Shown in pieces: positions 1-13,202 of a stretch of 64,000 bases of DNA. Position numbers and translations under genes: made by a program. Positions within the stretch are counted from its first letter, which is position 1. Each line of letters opens with the position of its first letter. The DNA comes from Zychaea mexicana (lineage: Eukaryota > Mucoromycota > Mucoromycetes > Mucorales > Lichtheimiaceae). Under the pieces are notes generated by a model. That model saw only the letters and a list, made by a program, of their open reading frames with translations, searched no databases and was not told where the DNA came from. The stretch lies in contig NW_026516738.1 in NCBI RefSeq assembly GCF_025766255.1, positions 62,001 through 126,000 of the forward strand. Reading direction: 5' to 3'.

Positions 1-55
1 GTCTTTGTTGTTGTAACATGTGTCGTGCGACTCGATAACCAATATGATTGTGTAG

Positions 56-3000
56 CGTGTCACCATGTCTGGACATCGTCAACATGTTTATTGTCTAGCA
101 TTTGACAAGGCCGATGCGCGTCTATTTACGGTAAGCTCCTCTCTGAAGAGAGTGCGTGTGCACAAGTGGTATCCAATTAGCTGACCATCCAATTGTGTGC
201 CTCAAAATACAGGGAAGTGATGATTTTCTCGTCAAAGTCTGGAACGTGCGTACAGGCCATCTTGTATACACGATTCGCGGCCATCAAAACGTCATTACAG
301 ATATCGCCATCAATGAGGAAAACACGCTGATCGCAACGGCTTCGTCGGATGGGTATGTTCGCGTTTGGAAAATGGAGAACTTTGAACCAGTAGCACATCT
401 CAGAACACAGACATCGGCGGTAAGTATCCTGTATCCAGAAACCCGTTTAAAGCTAAGCGAAGCTGATTATGTGTCCCTTGTTTACAATAGCAACGAAAAC
501 CATTCACGACCGTCAAATTCTCGCCATCACCGAAAGCAGAAACGCGATATCTCATGGCAACCAACGAAGATGGTTTGGTACGCTTATGGCGTTGGGATAA
601 AGATACTTTAATATTCTATGACGTCGACTCGCCTATCACGTTCAGCTGCAAGTTTAAAGCATCCGATCGATTACGTTGCTCGTCGTTTGATGCCACAGGC
701 ACCCATTTTACTGTTGCTGGCGATGATGGATTCGTCTATGTATTCTCCACGGTCAAGGGCGACAGTGATGGAAACCATGTTGTCCAGACAATCCAACAAG
801 ACGGTTCGGGAATTCAGCCCGTTTCATCAGAGTCAGGCCAACGCCCACGCGTCGTCGGAAGAGGACGACCGCGTGTCCCTAGCGCCTTGTTTCCAGACAA
901 GACTGGAGCATTTGAGGATCAGCCTGTGATACCCATTGCCCATCTGGAAGGACATTTTGGAAGTGTGACGGATTTGGCATATAGTCATGATGGCAAAAAG
1001 ATTTTAAGCGGGTAAAGTTTTGGGGAAAGGCTCAGTTCGAAGGAGGGTAAAAATACTAACAAAATTTATGCAAAATTGGTTAGCTCTCAGGATGGTACAG
1101 CGCGTATTTGGGTGTATGACAAGATCACCCAGACCTGGGATTCAACAGTGTGTCAGTGATTTTTTTTCCTTCCTCACCTCCCAGAATTTGCTTAAATTAA
1201 TTTAGTGCATTAAATTAACTATTTTGGTACTTTCTATAGTGGACATCAACAAGGATATTCTTGTCGCCCCCGTCGTGACAACTGACAGACAACCCAACAA
1301 AGCCCATGACACCGATTTCTCCGGAGTTGACAATGATGCTGCTCTAGAACTCGGATCCTTAATACCCCCTTGCTCCCCCATACCAGAAGACCAGAACAGC
1401 TCTTCATTGGCTGACACATCGCGACAGGTACCGCAAAGTGCAACATTCCGAGCATCATCGTCTTCAGTCTCAGTAAACTCAACAATGTCTATGGAGCAAC
1501 AGGTCCCGCAAGATAACAGCAATAACAACAATGTGACTACCATGAACGTCGACAACAGCGATGAAGTTGGATTGAACGAAGCTGTTGATCCCATACCTTC
1601 TAAAGTATCCATGATCACATGGAGTGCTGATGATCGTGTGTGTATTATTGCGACAAGCCAAGGCGAACTCAAGGTGTACTATGCACATACTGGTAAATTG
1701 GCGTGCGTGCTTAAGGGGCACGAAGGGGAAGTATTTGCAGTGGAAAGCCACCCGACGAACCCAAGTCTTGTCTTATCCGCCGGCTATGATGGAAGGGTTA
1801 TTATCTGGGATATCAAAAGGCACTGTGCTATTTCGTGTAAGTGAACCGTTTTTGTGGGGCAAGGGGAAAAGAACTATCGAAATAATTGCTTCCTTTCTTT
1901 TCTTCTTTCAGGTACGACTTATCCAGGTCGCGTGTTTTTGGACTGCAAGTTTTCACAAACGGGTCACAAGTACGCCATTACCGACGAAGATGGTCGCTGT
2001 ACCCTTTTCTCGATAGATGGAGACAGTGGCAACTACAAAATGGTCAATTCGTGGCACCGCGGGCAGTTTTTTTACAGCGACTTTCTTCCCGTATCTGTTC
2101 GACCTGATGGAAGCGTTGTCGATGAACAATCCCTGGTACGAACTTTCATTTTGATTGTAAGAAGGCAGGAAGAAAAGGTTATATTGACGTTTGTTGTACC
2201 GTAGCGTCCATTGCATCAAGTCGAGCGTAGACCCATCAACGACCAAAGTGGTGTCGAGTACCCCAGTCAATGTAGAGAAGGCTACGGCACGAATCTGCCT
2301 CTTCAACCAGAAGGTTTGGAAACTCGAATTAAACAGCGGGAGCGAACATATGAAATGGAAGAGGAAGAGTAAGTTTATGTTTGAAAACATTATCTTTTCT
2401 TATATACACATGAATATTTTTTTTCTCTAACTGTAATTTCTAATATACTAACTGACAGATTCAAGAACGGCAAACCCATTAAAATGGAAGCTGTGGATCG
2501 ATCACTCCTTGCCAAAAAGCGACGCAACTTTGTCAAAAACGACGAGGAGGATGAGAGTGAAGCAACATTAGCAGAAACTCAGTTCTTCCAACCGACCGTC
2601 TCCATTCCGGCCATTCTACTGCCCGACGATTCGGATGACGAGGATTATCACGAAGAAGCGAATGGTGCTGCCTACAGCAGCGAGGAAGACAGTGACGCTG
2701 AAATGTCTGAAGGTTATGGAGGAGGAAGAGCAGGAGGTAATGGCGATGAGGAAGACGAAGAAGGTCCTGTCACGCGAAGCCGGGCTGGACGAGTACGACG
2801 ATCATCGACTCCAGAGGAGTCATCCGTGGGTGGAAGGGCGAGTCACCATCGTACTCGAGGCACATCCTCAGGTAGTGGTGGACGACGAGGTCGTGGACGA
2901 GGTCGTCGATCCGGCCGTGGTAGACCACCTATGCGTGATCATCAACGCGTGACACGAACAACGCGACGACGGAGAGCGACACTGGACGATGACGATGAAA

Positions 3001-4862
3001 TACCAGTTCATAGCGACGATGACGATATTGATATTATGCACGGCGGTCGAACGGATGAAGAGGAAGCACAGAGCGATGAAGACGAAGATAGTCCAGTACG
3101 ACCACGACGACGAAGGGGAAGAGTACAGATATCGTATCTCGAAAGTGATCTTGAAGATTCACCGAGCGAGTCTGAGCAGGATGAAGCTGCTGAAGATGAC
3201 GACGACCAAGAAGAAGAAAAGGAAGATGGCGAAGGTGACGATGCTATTGTGGATGAGGAAGATGAAGCGGGTGGATCTTCTGAAACGCTTCAGCAACCGG
3301 AAGACGATGAAGACTCGGATCATTCGCCAGTAATTGATCGTAAAGGAAAACGACGATTACGTTCTTCCGGTGCAGCAGACAGTGATGATTATGACGATGA
3401 CAGTGAATTTCGAGCCGAAGCTTCTGTACGTGTCTCCAAACGTCGCGCGATCGGACGACGGAAGCCAGAACGGGCACAGCCAGTATCGCGCCCTACTGTT
3501 ACTGCTACCATTGGTGGTGGTGGTGGTGGTGGTGGACGATCACAACGAGGCAAAACACGGAACCTGAGCGAGGATGAAATTCTTTACTATGAGCCTAGAG
3601 ATTGGCTGCAGACGACGCATCGCACAGTAACAAAATACCATCCGCAAACCAATGACTATGTTGGAATTTTGACCGAAGGCCACGAGCAATACTGGGAACA
3701 GTCCGAGCTCAAATCTTATTTTGACGAACGCCACGGTCCGATCGAAACAGACGAACCCGTGTTATTTGGCCAAGTGATCGGCATCCATTGGCAGGTCGGA
3801 CCACCGACATATTGTCGTTTAAAGTTACGGCTCAGGAATCTGGTTAACATCCGCGAAGCGCTGGCGGGAACCGCGGATCCGATTTGGGCGACCAAGTATC
3901 GTGATGTGACCATTGACTTTAGCGATGAGGATGGGTGTCCAGAGTTCTTGGTATTATGGGAACAGTTTGTTGCGTCCATGAATATTTTGAGGACATTACG
4001 CGTTGGACAACGGGTGGATGCATTGTATGATGTTGGCAAGTATACGGGACGGATTGAATCCACGAAGAGTGGCGCAAGCTGGCGTCGTGCACGTCTTCCT
4101 AATCCGTGGACATATTATCATATCATTTGGTAAGCAGCCTTATAACTCAACAAGAAATAATGAGTTGGCTAACCAACTGTAATTATCTAGGGATGATGAA
4201 GAATCGTCGCCAGAAGATCTAAGTCCTTGGGAGATTGTGCCTTCTGGTGAAGATTTCTATGAGCGATACGATGTGGGCAACACACTCTCGATTGCAGAAA
4301 CGAAGCGCGCACAAGATATCATCAATTGGCTAATGCAGAATTCGGACTTTGAGCTCTATGTACATCAAGTCGACTACTACCAGTACCGCAACTATCTACC
4401 CCAGATCGCTTATCCAATTTGCTTACAAATGATTTTGGAACGGCTTAATCATGGATTCTATAGACAAAAACAGGCATGTATCAAGAAAGACGAGGGAATT
4501 TATAACGCGGGCGAATAATTGCGAGTACCAACTTACAAGTTGATTCTGTATATGTGTAGGCTGTCATTGATGATGTTGAATTGATTCGAAAAAACGCACA
4601 GAAATACAACCATGAAACTTCAGCAGCCAACAAGGATGCGGTACGGATGGCCAACTTTTTTAAGTCAAGATTCCAGAACCCACGCATGCCGATATCGTGG
4701 TCCAAGGTCCGTGGACGGCGAGCACAAGCGCAAGAATCCGACGAAGAATATGAACAAGTAGATGAAGAGGATGAGCATTCGCCGAGCATGGATGAAGCTC
4801 CACCGGAAAGTCCCGGTGATGAAAGCGAATTTGTCGATGATGACGACGATGACGGTTATTGA
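56..4862 (+). CDS. BRWD/PHIP-like WD40-repeat and bromodomain protein (5' truncated by window edge)
   Basis: Predicted nuclear chromatin reader of the BRWD/PHIP family: WD40 propeller followed by an acetyl-lysine-binding bromodomain. Exons by splice motif and frame: 56-130, 213-419, 491-1011, 1084-1151, 1240-1836, 1912-2135, 2205-2368, 2459-4129, 4191-4473, 4560-4862; phases agree throughout and the visible protein is about 1370 aa. WD40 signatures are visible as GHRQHVYCLAFD, GSDDFLVKVWN, ASSDGYVRVWK, NEDGLVRLWRW, SQDGTARIWVYD and GYDGRVIIWD. Exon 8 starts with a long acidic and Arg/Gly-rich linker (about 2520-3540), then a conserved segment around 3580-4129 ending in NPWTYYHIIW. The bromodomain spans roughly 4290-4680 (RAQDIINWLMQ, YLPQIAYPICLQMILERL, RKNAQKYN). 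The C-terminus is acidic. Animal BRWD proteins have two bromodomains; only one is seen here. The exon 9/10 junction is in frame only with a GC-AG intron (4474-4559). The true start lies upstream of the window. Confidence 0.88.
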
Positions 4863-5370
4863 AGACTATGTCTAGCTAACTAAAACAAATTATTAACACA
4901 TATCCCACGCACGCACGCACACACACCACCTCCTTTCACTGAAAAACAAAAGAGCATTGTATATATGTACCATCATAAACGAATTCAACTACACACCCAT
5001 TAGCACCAAACAGCAAGCAACTACAATTGTATTATCATTCTATAAAGGCATTATAATATTTTTCTAAATGTCGAAGAAAAGTTCGTATATGTATGTAGTA
5101 CATGTTGTAGTGCGTCTGCATAATGTAGTACAGATATAAAAGCACTCGAGTCAACCCCGGATTTTTACTTATCCATTATGTGGCACTCGTATTTTCTCAC
5201 AGTGACATGCTGAAGCGTGGGCAAGTTATTTTGTCAGCAAGAATAATTGTAGACATTTCTACAAGTTTGGCGCACCATTCTTCTCACCCGCCCATCTTTT
5301 TTTTTCTCTTTTTCTTCTTTCTCACTCAAGTTTTCAAATCTTTGGGAGCTCACAAATATAACAACAAATC
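4863..5370. other. intergenic, 3' UTR of BRWD-like gene and promoter of SDR gene
   Basis: No convincing ORF. Contains a short CA-rich stretch near 4903-4925, AT-rich DNA with TATA-like sequence near 5131-5137 (gatataaaag) and a T/C-rich tract at about 5290-5335 shortly upstream of the SDR start codon. Confidence 0.5.
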
Positions 5371-6444
5371 ATGGATATTGAAGCTCTTTTCAGTGTTAAG
5401 GACAAAGTCGTCTTGGTGACGGGCGGTTCGCGTGGTATCGGTGAAATGATTGCCACCGTAAAGTACCTTTTTCTTTTGTTTACTAGAATCAGTGTCAAAT
5501 ACATCAGCTAAAACAAATTCTTTCAGGGATTCGTACAAGCAGGAGCCAAAGTGTATATTAGCAGTCGTTCATCCAAGGCCTGTGACGAAACTGCTGCTAA
5601 ACTGAACGCTTTGGGTCCTGGTCAATGCATTCCGTTGCCCGCCGACCTCCAGAGTCTCGATCAAATCAAAGAGCTCGTCAGCGAACTTTCAAAGCGCGAA
5701 ACTAGTAAGTTCATTACTCCGTATCTGTGCATTGCTGACGTGCGTGCGTGTACTAATCATGTTTTCTGTGTCGTTAAAGGTTTGGATGTATTGGTCAACA
5801 ATGCGGGTGCAACGTGGGGTGCACCCATCGACGAATATCCAGAGTTTGCGTTCCAAAAAGTCATGAATCTCAACGTTACTCGTATCTTCAGTTTGACTCA
5901 AGCGTAAGTGCTTTACACATTGCCGTGGATTCATCGCGGGGTTCTTTTACCTATCTAATAAGCTGCATATCGCAGGTTGCTGCCATTACTACGAACAAAC
6001 GCTACGCGAGAAAACCCTTCGCGTGTCATTAATATCGGATCTGTTGCTGGTGAAAATGTAATATATACCACCATATAGAGTCAATAGTGCTATAGTTTGC
6101 TAAGTGCCGAACATTATCATTAGGTGCCCAATTTCGAAGCGTATGCATACTCTGCATCCAAGGCTGGCATCGCCCACTTGAGCAGACACCTGGCTGGCCG
6201 CCTTGGTCGTGAATTCATTTTGGTAAACACCATTGCACCCGGTTCCTTCCCTTCAAAAATGATTGCAGAAACATGGCGCAAGAACAAAGAGGCCTATTTG
6301 GCAAGAAACCCACTTGGCCGTATCGGAACTCCTGAAGACATTGCCGGAACATGTCTTTATCTTTCATCCAGAGCTGGCAATTATACCAACGGTGCCACTA
6401 TTGTGATTGATGGAGGAAGCACCCATAGTAGCTCACGCTTGTGA
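5371..6444 (+). CDS. short-chain dehydrogenase/reductase, RhlG-like
   Basis: Classical short-chain dehydrogenase of 263 aa, NAD(P)H-dependent. Five exons: 5371-5457, 5527-5704, 5780-5903, 5976-6057, 6124-6444; all introns are GT-AG and phases close to a single frame. Visible motifs: dinucleotide-binding TGGSRGIG near residue 18, NNAG (LDVLVNNAGATWG), the INIGSVAG strand carrying the catalytic serine, and YSASKAG (Tyr and Lys of the YxxxK pair), followed by NTIAPGSFPSKM and the C-terminal GATIVIDGG strand. The overall pattern resembles the RhlG/3-oxoacyl-reductase-like subgroup common in fungi; the substrate cannot be told from sequence. No signal peptide or peroxisomal targeting tripeptide is visible (ends SSSRL). 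Start chosen at the first ATG before the Rossmann fold. Confidence 0.9.
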
Positions 6445-7456
6445 AAAGAAAGAAGATAATTGATTAATTAAACATACGGAAGATCTCCCCCAGTTTTCTG
6501 TGGGCGCAGGGCCGTTATGGTACACCAAAAGCAAAATATGCGTAGCAAACCAATCTGTGCATCCAACTTCATAAATAACCCCCACCGAGTGGCGGAAGTA
6601 GAGGATGGTTGCGCAGGTCCATTGTGTGGGTGTAGTTTGGCTACCATTCATCTTTGTTCTTATGCGCTAAAAGTGATTCCATGACCTGGGTTAATGAACC
6701 TAATAAGTTCTGGCTAAACTGACCTGTAATATGTTATAGTAGCCCGAAAAAGACGTTTCTACTGCTATTGATGAGTAATAATGGACGATCATACCGCCAA
6801 AGTCTTTTCTCAATTGGACCTCTTCGTGGTATAAAATAACGGAGCTTGGATTGTTTGCGTTAGAGGTTGTGCCCTGTCATCGCCATAGCAACACGCGTGC
6901 TTGGTATGCAGGAAGAAAGGGAGAGAGCCCTTATATTCCGTGCACAGACGAAAGAGCGTTACTCATTAAACACCTGTTTGGTCTCCGCATTTTGTAGCAC
7001 GTTTCTGCACACTGTAATTAATTAAAAGAGAAGGCGTGCTAGCGGGTGAGAGATGAGAGAATACTCTGTGTGTGCGTGTGTGTAGTGTGGCTCTATCACC
7101 CTTTTGTTTTCTTTTATTTTGGCTGAGCCCTTGCTTCACCTTCTTTTCCTTCCATCGTTAACTTTAATTCTCCAGCACCGTTCATTTCGTCCATTAACTC
7201 GATTGAAAAAGGACAAAGGTAATAAGCAGAGCGAACGTGTTAAAACACACGGTTCGCCATACTGCCACACGCTTAACACCTGCACCCCTTTTGTTTCAAA
7301 TAAGCTAAATACCATATTACTATTATCACTTGTCAGGTCTCCTTACTTTTACTTCTTATCCTTCTCCCCGAAACGAGAGCCCGAGTCGAAACTCTAAAGG
7401 ACAAACCTATATTCTTTCCTCTCTCTTTCACTGGCCAAACGTCAAAAACTTGGTTC
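6445..7456. other. intergenic, long 5' region of the DYRK kinase gene
   Basis: About 1 kb with no supported gene. It includes a short GT-rich stretch (about 7068-7087) and C/T-rich leader-like DNA just before the kinase start. Nothing recognisable in the short ORFs. Confidence 0.45.
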
Positions 7457-10400
7457 ATGTCGTCATCGACAGTGTCTGATTACGATTCTTCGTGGCCATT
7501 GTTTCGAACCAACAAAAACAACGACCGAGCAAGTAGGGCGGCACTGCTTGAACAACAAAAGCAGCAACAGAATACCAAAGACCAGGAGAGCACCAACAAC
7601 AATCAACAAACAACGCGTCGAAAAAGCATCATGTCTTATTACACCTCGTTCCAACGAAATCCGTCAGAAGACTATATCACAGAGGATGGTACGCTCAAGA
7701 CGTTTACAGCAAATAAAAACACCAACAGCAAGGGATCAGATGGGCACAACACATTGCCTACTCAAAAATCAACTGCGAACGTTGGGGAAACGGGAGTACG
7801 ACGACGCAAGAGCTTGATGGGATCGTTCGAAACAAAACTAGGGCGTTCAAAATCACGGCAGCAGCAGCAACAGAAACAACAGCAGCAAGCAATGCCAGCA
7901 ATATCAACAGAAGCTATATCACCATTACAAGCAACCTCGTCATTACCATCATCAACAATATCATCGGATGAGCCGCCACTACCCGTTCCAGACTCACTAG
8001 CAGTTTCTCCGCTCTCTCGATATTATCAGCAGCAGCAGCAGCAGCAGTATCACCAGCAGCCACAGTCGCCTGTGCGCAGCAGTAGCACCAGCCGACACAT
8101 GGTACAGGAGAGCAGTAATAATTATAATTATTACAACAAAGCAGCAGCAGCAGCCTCGACAGGAGCTGCAGGGGCAGATCTAGGGGCAATAAATTACGAC
8201 AATTTCTATCAACCTACATTACGCGTCCCATACGTTCCACCATCGCCATCCATCACGTCAAGCATTGAACGCAACCCGTCCATGGATTCCAACATTTCCA
8301 AAGTCAGTGCCTACGAACCAACGACTGAGGATTTGTATGCGACTGCGTCCACAGCGAATAGCTGGCTCCTAAAACAGCAAGCCGAAAGCAAAAACAACAA
8401 CAAGAACAATAAGAGCAAGGAGAGAAGATCGTCTACTAGTAATGCTAGTGACACATTATACGGCAACAATAACAATGACCGCACCCAATTGGATCAAGAA
8501 CAAATGCTTTATTTTAACAGCACAGCTCAGCTTCGCCCACGTGGTCGGTCATTGCGCAATGGGGATAGATCCCGTCAGCAGCAGCAGCAACAGCAGCAGC
8601 AGCAATTTGCTAACAAAGAACAAGAAACCAATAGCAAATTGACAAGGGAAGAAGAGCTACAACAACAATTCTCGGGATCAGTCTCGTCCTCAGGAGCAGC
8701 ACGCAACAGCAGTCATCACCATCATCGTGCGTCAAGATCTCGATCGCGTGTATTGAAATCCCCGCCACCTCCGCCCACTGACGCAGTCGATGATGTGCCA
8801 CCAAGTCTGCCAAATGTGGATGTAAGACAGATCAAGCATGAAATCGACACCGCGCCAGCTATGGTACAACAGCAGCAACAGCAACAACCTGTGCCTCAGC
8901 GTGGATCATCCTTGACCAAAGATACAGCTAATGTCATCAGTAACGTCAAGCGTAGATTGAGTTTGGGCAAGGATCGAAGCAGCAAGAGTAGTGCGGCTGC
9001 CGCTGCTGCTGCCGCCGCAAATGCAAACGATTTGGATCGTAAAAGTTTGCCTGCGAATTTTGCAACAAATCGAGATACACGTAAACGCACCTTATCAAGC
9101 AATAGAACGGCCAGCATGGTACAGCAACCTGAGCGCCGTAAATCAGCAACCGCTAGTACTAGCACTGCGTCAGCATCAACATGGAGTCGAAGGTCTGGTA
9201 CAACGAGCGGTACAACGTCGCCTACACCTCCTATGCCACCAGTCCATGGCGCCACATTGACTCTCTCGAAGAATAGGTCTCATGAGGATATCGCTGCAAC
9301 TGATCGTCAACATCAGCAACTGATTCCACCCGTACCGCCCATGCCTCGTCATCACTCGCTAGCACCTACCAGTACGTCCCAAGGAAGCAAGAGACTGAGT
9401 AGTAAAACAGAAGCAGGCAGTAGAGATAGCAGCAGCAGCAGCAGTAGTGGTGGTGGTCAGGGCCGCAATACCAGCAGTATTGGAGCATTTGGGTTTTCCG
9501 GAGATGAACAGCCGCAAGCAGTGAGTGCAGGAACACGAAAAACACTGCGTCGTCAAGCTAGTCGGGGCTCGTTGTTTGGCGGCGGTGATACAGATGAAGG
9601 TGATACAGGCGAAAACAACAAAGCTAAAGCAAGATCTATCACTGATCAATTCATCCATGTTGCGAGATATGGCGAGTATTCGTTATGGGATGCAAAAAAA
9701 TCAAATGCTCTTGCACCACCAGAGGGAAATTCTGTGGCTGCGAACAAACCTTCTGTCAAGAAATCCAATACCAGCACCACCGCAACAACAACAACAACCA
9801 CGCGACGGCGCGGTCAGGTAACTTTTATACACTTTTGCTAGCTTTCTCTTGCATAGATGATTCATTCTTACTAAATCAGAGTATTGCATAGACATTACCC
9901 GGCAACTTGGCTACACCACCGCTACTACCTCCGCCACCCTTGCCTCCCATGAAGGTTGAGCCTCTTGCCATCAATATCCCTGAAGGCCAGTTGCGGAAAA
10001 AGCCTAGCAAGTCGCCATATGGGCAAACAGCAATCACACCTACGCGTATCCCCGTTGCCAACATGAAAATGTCCTTTTCTGCCACAAACACTCCTATCGG
10101 ACGCAGCGGAACGAGCAGTGAAGAGGAGATCATTTATGGTGATGGCAACAAAGTGCGACGGAAAAAGCCTGAGCGTCGTCTATCCCGAAGCAAGTCTGGC
10201 AGTGGCGGGAAATCGCCTCGTGTTCCATCCTCTGCCAACACATCGCCCAAGGTACGACCTAAGCATACAAGCAGCAGCACAACAACAAATAGCAGTGATG
10301 GTGGTGACAAGGCCTCTTTGCAAAAGTACTACCTGTCAACGACTAGTGGAGCATCGCCTCGCTTGGGCGCTCAAACTATTGCCGAGACGGCTAGAACCAG

Positions 10401-12861
10401 AAAATCAAGTAGCACTACAACTGGATCCTTGGGTCGAGCCACATCATTGCATGTTCCTACAACTGCAGCAGCAAGTCGCAAGAGCTCGCGCGCATCGTCC
10501 GAGTTGGAAGCCACTGAAAAAGAGAAAAGTAAAAAAACTTTTGAGATCAATTTCCTGTTGTGTCTGACACGTTTAATATCACGTATAACTGACGATATTT
10601 TTTTATTATTAACCGATTCCCCTTCGTAGCTCGTCAACGTACTCTAAGCTTGCACGATAAGCTCAAATCCATGGAAAGCGAACATTCAATTGACAAGTAT
10701 TCCACAAGTACGGATGCATTGGATATGGGTCGAAGCAAGACGAGCACGTACCATCACAGTCACCAACAACAGCCACATCATCAGCAGCAACAAGAGGACT
10801 ACTCATCACCTACAATGGTAGCAGTAGCTGGATCTAGCAAGGTACCTTCAACAAAACGGCGAGCTAGCGAAAGTGCTGCTGTTGACGCAAGCAGCAGCAA
10901 CAAACGAACACAAGAACAGCAACAACAACAAGCTGGCCAACGTTCACCCAAAAGCTCACAAACGGTGCTGAAATACTATATCCAATTCTTATCGTCGTTT
11001 GAGCAACGAGAAGTCCGCAAGTTTGAACATATTTACTTTATGGGACCACATGCCAAAAAGATCAAGGGGAAGCCTGACGACCCAGTGTTGAACCACGGCT
11101 ATGACGATGAGCGCGGCGATTATCATTTGGTGATGCAGGACCATTTGGCGTACAGATACGAAGTCTTGGATACGTTGGGTCAAGGCTCTTTTGGACAAGT
11201 CGTCAAGTGTTTGGATCACAAGACGGGACAAACGGTGGCTATCAAGTTGATCCGGAATAAGAAGCGGTTCCATGCGCAGGCCATGACGGAAGTCAAGATT
11301 CTCAAGGAATTGGTCGAATGGGTAAGATAGAAGCATAAGAAGACCCGTGGGCTCCTTTGTGCGTGTGTGTTGCTTGCTTTAACTTTGAGTGCTTGTTTGT
11401 TGAACAATTATTTGTATGTTTTTCATAACAGGACCCTGAGGATCAGTTCCACAACATTCGAATGACAGATTTTTTCTATTTCCGAAACCATTTGTGCGTG
11501 GCATTCGAGTGCCTCAGCATGAACCTGTACGAGTTCATCAAGAGTAACAACTTCCAGGGCTTTAGCTTAAGTTTAATTCGAAGGTAAGAAGACTAGCAAT
11601 AGCAATACTTTATTAACAGCTTATCCGAATATGCGCATTACTAACCTTTGTATATGCTACATATTATAAGATTTACCATCCAGATCCTGCAGTCGTTGTG
11701 CTTGCTGTATGAGCACAAGGTGATTCACTGTGATTTAAAGCCAGAGAACATCCTGTTGAAACATCCGTCGAAAAGTACCATCAAGGTGATTGATTTCGGT
11801 AGCAGCTGTCTGGACAGTGAACGAGTCTACACGTACATTCAAAGTCGATTCTACCGTGCACCTGAGGTTATTTTGGGCATGACGTATGGCCTCCCTATCG
11901 ACATGTGGAGTTTGGGCTGCATCTTGGCTGAGCTGTACACCGGCTATCCCATTTTTCCAGGAGAGAGCGAGCAAGAACAACTTGCGTGTATCATGGAAGT
12001 CATCGGTGTTCCCGACCGCTACCTGATTGAAAGAAGCTCTCGGAGAAGATTGTTTTTTGGTAAATTATGTTTTCGTTAAGTAATATTATTATTGCCATTA
12101 TTGACTATATCTATGAGCCACGGGAGGAGAGCCGGTGGGGGGAGCGAGCGAGTGAGTGAGGATGCTAATTATAGGCTTTACATGCAATAGATTCGTCTGG
12201 CAATGCACGCATTATTCCCAATTCCAGGGGTAAAAAGAGACGACCTGGTACCAAGTCCGTTATGCAAGCACTGCGATGCCATGATCGCTTGTTTGTTGAC
12301 TTTATTGAACGATGTCTTCGTTGGGATCCTGATCGCAGAATGCGTCCACATGAAGCGCTACGACACGACTGGATCAAACAAGGCATGCCAATGACTGCAA
12401 GCACTTCAGCTGGCACCACCCACCAACATCGGTCCAGACACCATTCGACACCAAAAATAGCAGCGGGGTAAGAAAAACATGAGAACGCATAAATGAATAT
12501 GAATGAGGTTGTAGGGTCAAAAATGTTACTAAAAGCAAGGGGGTTTCTGTTTTGTAAACGTAGTATGGACACATACAACAACCAACAGCAGCAGCAGCAG
12601 CATCATCATCACCATAATCATGATCATCAACAACAACAACATCACCACCACCGTTCATTGGGTACCAGCACCTTTGGGAACGTACTGAGCAACAAGAACA
12701 ACTTTGGCAATGATGGCGGAGCAATTGTATATTCTGGAGGAGATACCTTTACTAAAAAGAACTCGATGGTTCTGGTCGACGATTATTATTACACGAGCAA
12801 TAGTAACGACACTTCAGCATCCGCAGCCAGCTATCATACAGCTAAATATCCCCATTTGTAA
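7457..12861 (+). CDS. DYRK-family dual-specificity protein kinase, Pom1-like
   Basis: Very large DYRK kinase, 1601 aa from seven exons: 7457-9817, 9892-10528, 10630-11321, 11432-11583, 11671-12059, 12191-12467, 12564-12861; every junction is GT-AG and phase consistent. Residues 1 to about 1150 are low complexity: Gln, Asn, Ser and Ala runs, short proline motifs and many RRxS-type basic sites. The DYRK-homology box ([20 protein letters not shown]) precedes the kinase domain at about 1175-1480. Visible: Gly loop [16 protein letters not shown] lysine, catalytic [14 protein letters not shown], and the activation loop [14 protein letters not shown] with the YxY pair that DYRKs autophosphorylate. 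A late insert [11 protein letters not shown] and the end of the C-lobe ([10 protein letters not shown]) match DYRK2/Pom1-type kinases. The tail is Gln/His-rich, then Ser/Tyr-rich. Role inferred from family: cell polarity, cell-cycle or stress signalling. Exon 7, mostly low complexity, is the least certain. Confidence 0.9.
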
Positions 12862-12895
12862 TATATCACAGACACACACAAAGCACTTAGCACAA

Positions 12896-12897
<2 letters not shown>

Positions 12898-12928
<31 letters not shown>
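12898..12928. repeat. (CTA)n microsatellite
   Basis: About ten uninterrupted CTA triplets just downstream of the kinase stop codon, followed by CA/TA-rich simple sequence to about 13030. Lies between two convergent genes. Confidence 0.9.
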
Positions 12929-13202
12929 GTATACACTATTCATCTCTTTATCTTGTTCTTTGTATCTTTCACCCCATTCCTTTGGACATACATCACACAC
13001 TCACACACACGCATATATATATTTCCCATTCTCATATCCCATGTGTGCACACATACATATACTTCTCTCCCTCTTACTTACTCATTCTACACATATCCCA
13101 ACATACTCTTGTAGATTTATTTTCCTTTGAATGGCTATTCAGCCTGTTTATTGTGATTGACGGTCAACAAAGAAAGACAGTTGTCAGATCGTATCTGTTC
13201 CT

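Noticed and set aside
1202..1672. Minus-strand 156-aa ORF over the BRWD-like gene
   Set aside because: Opposite strand of an exon with strong WD40 evidence and consistent splice phases.
9359..9658. Minus-strand 99-aa ORF inside the DYRK gene
   Set aside because: It is antisense to the CAG/CAA-rich coding exon; open frames arise from the repeat composition.
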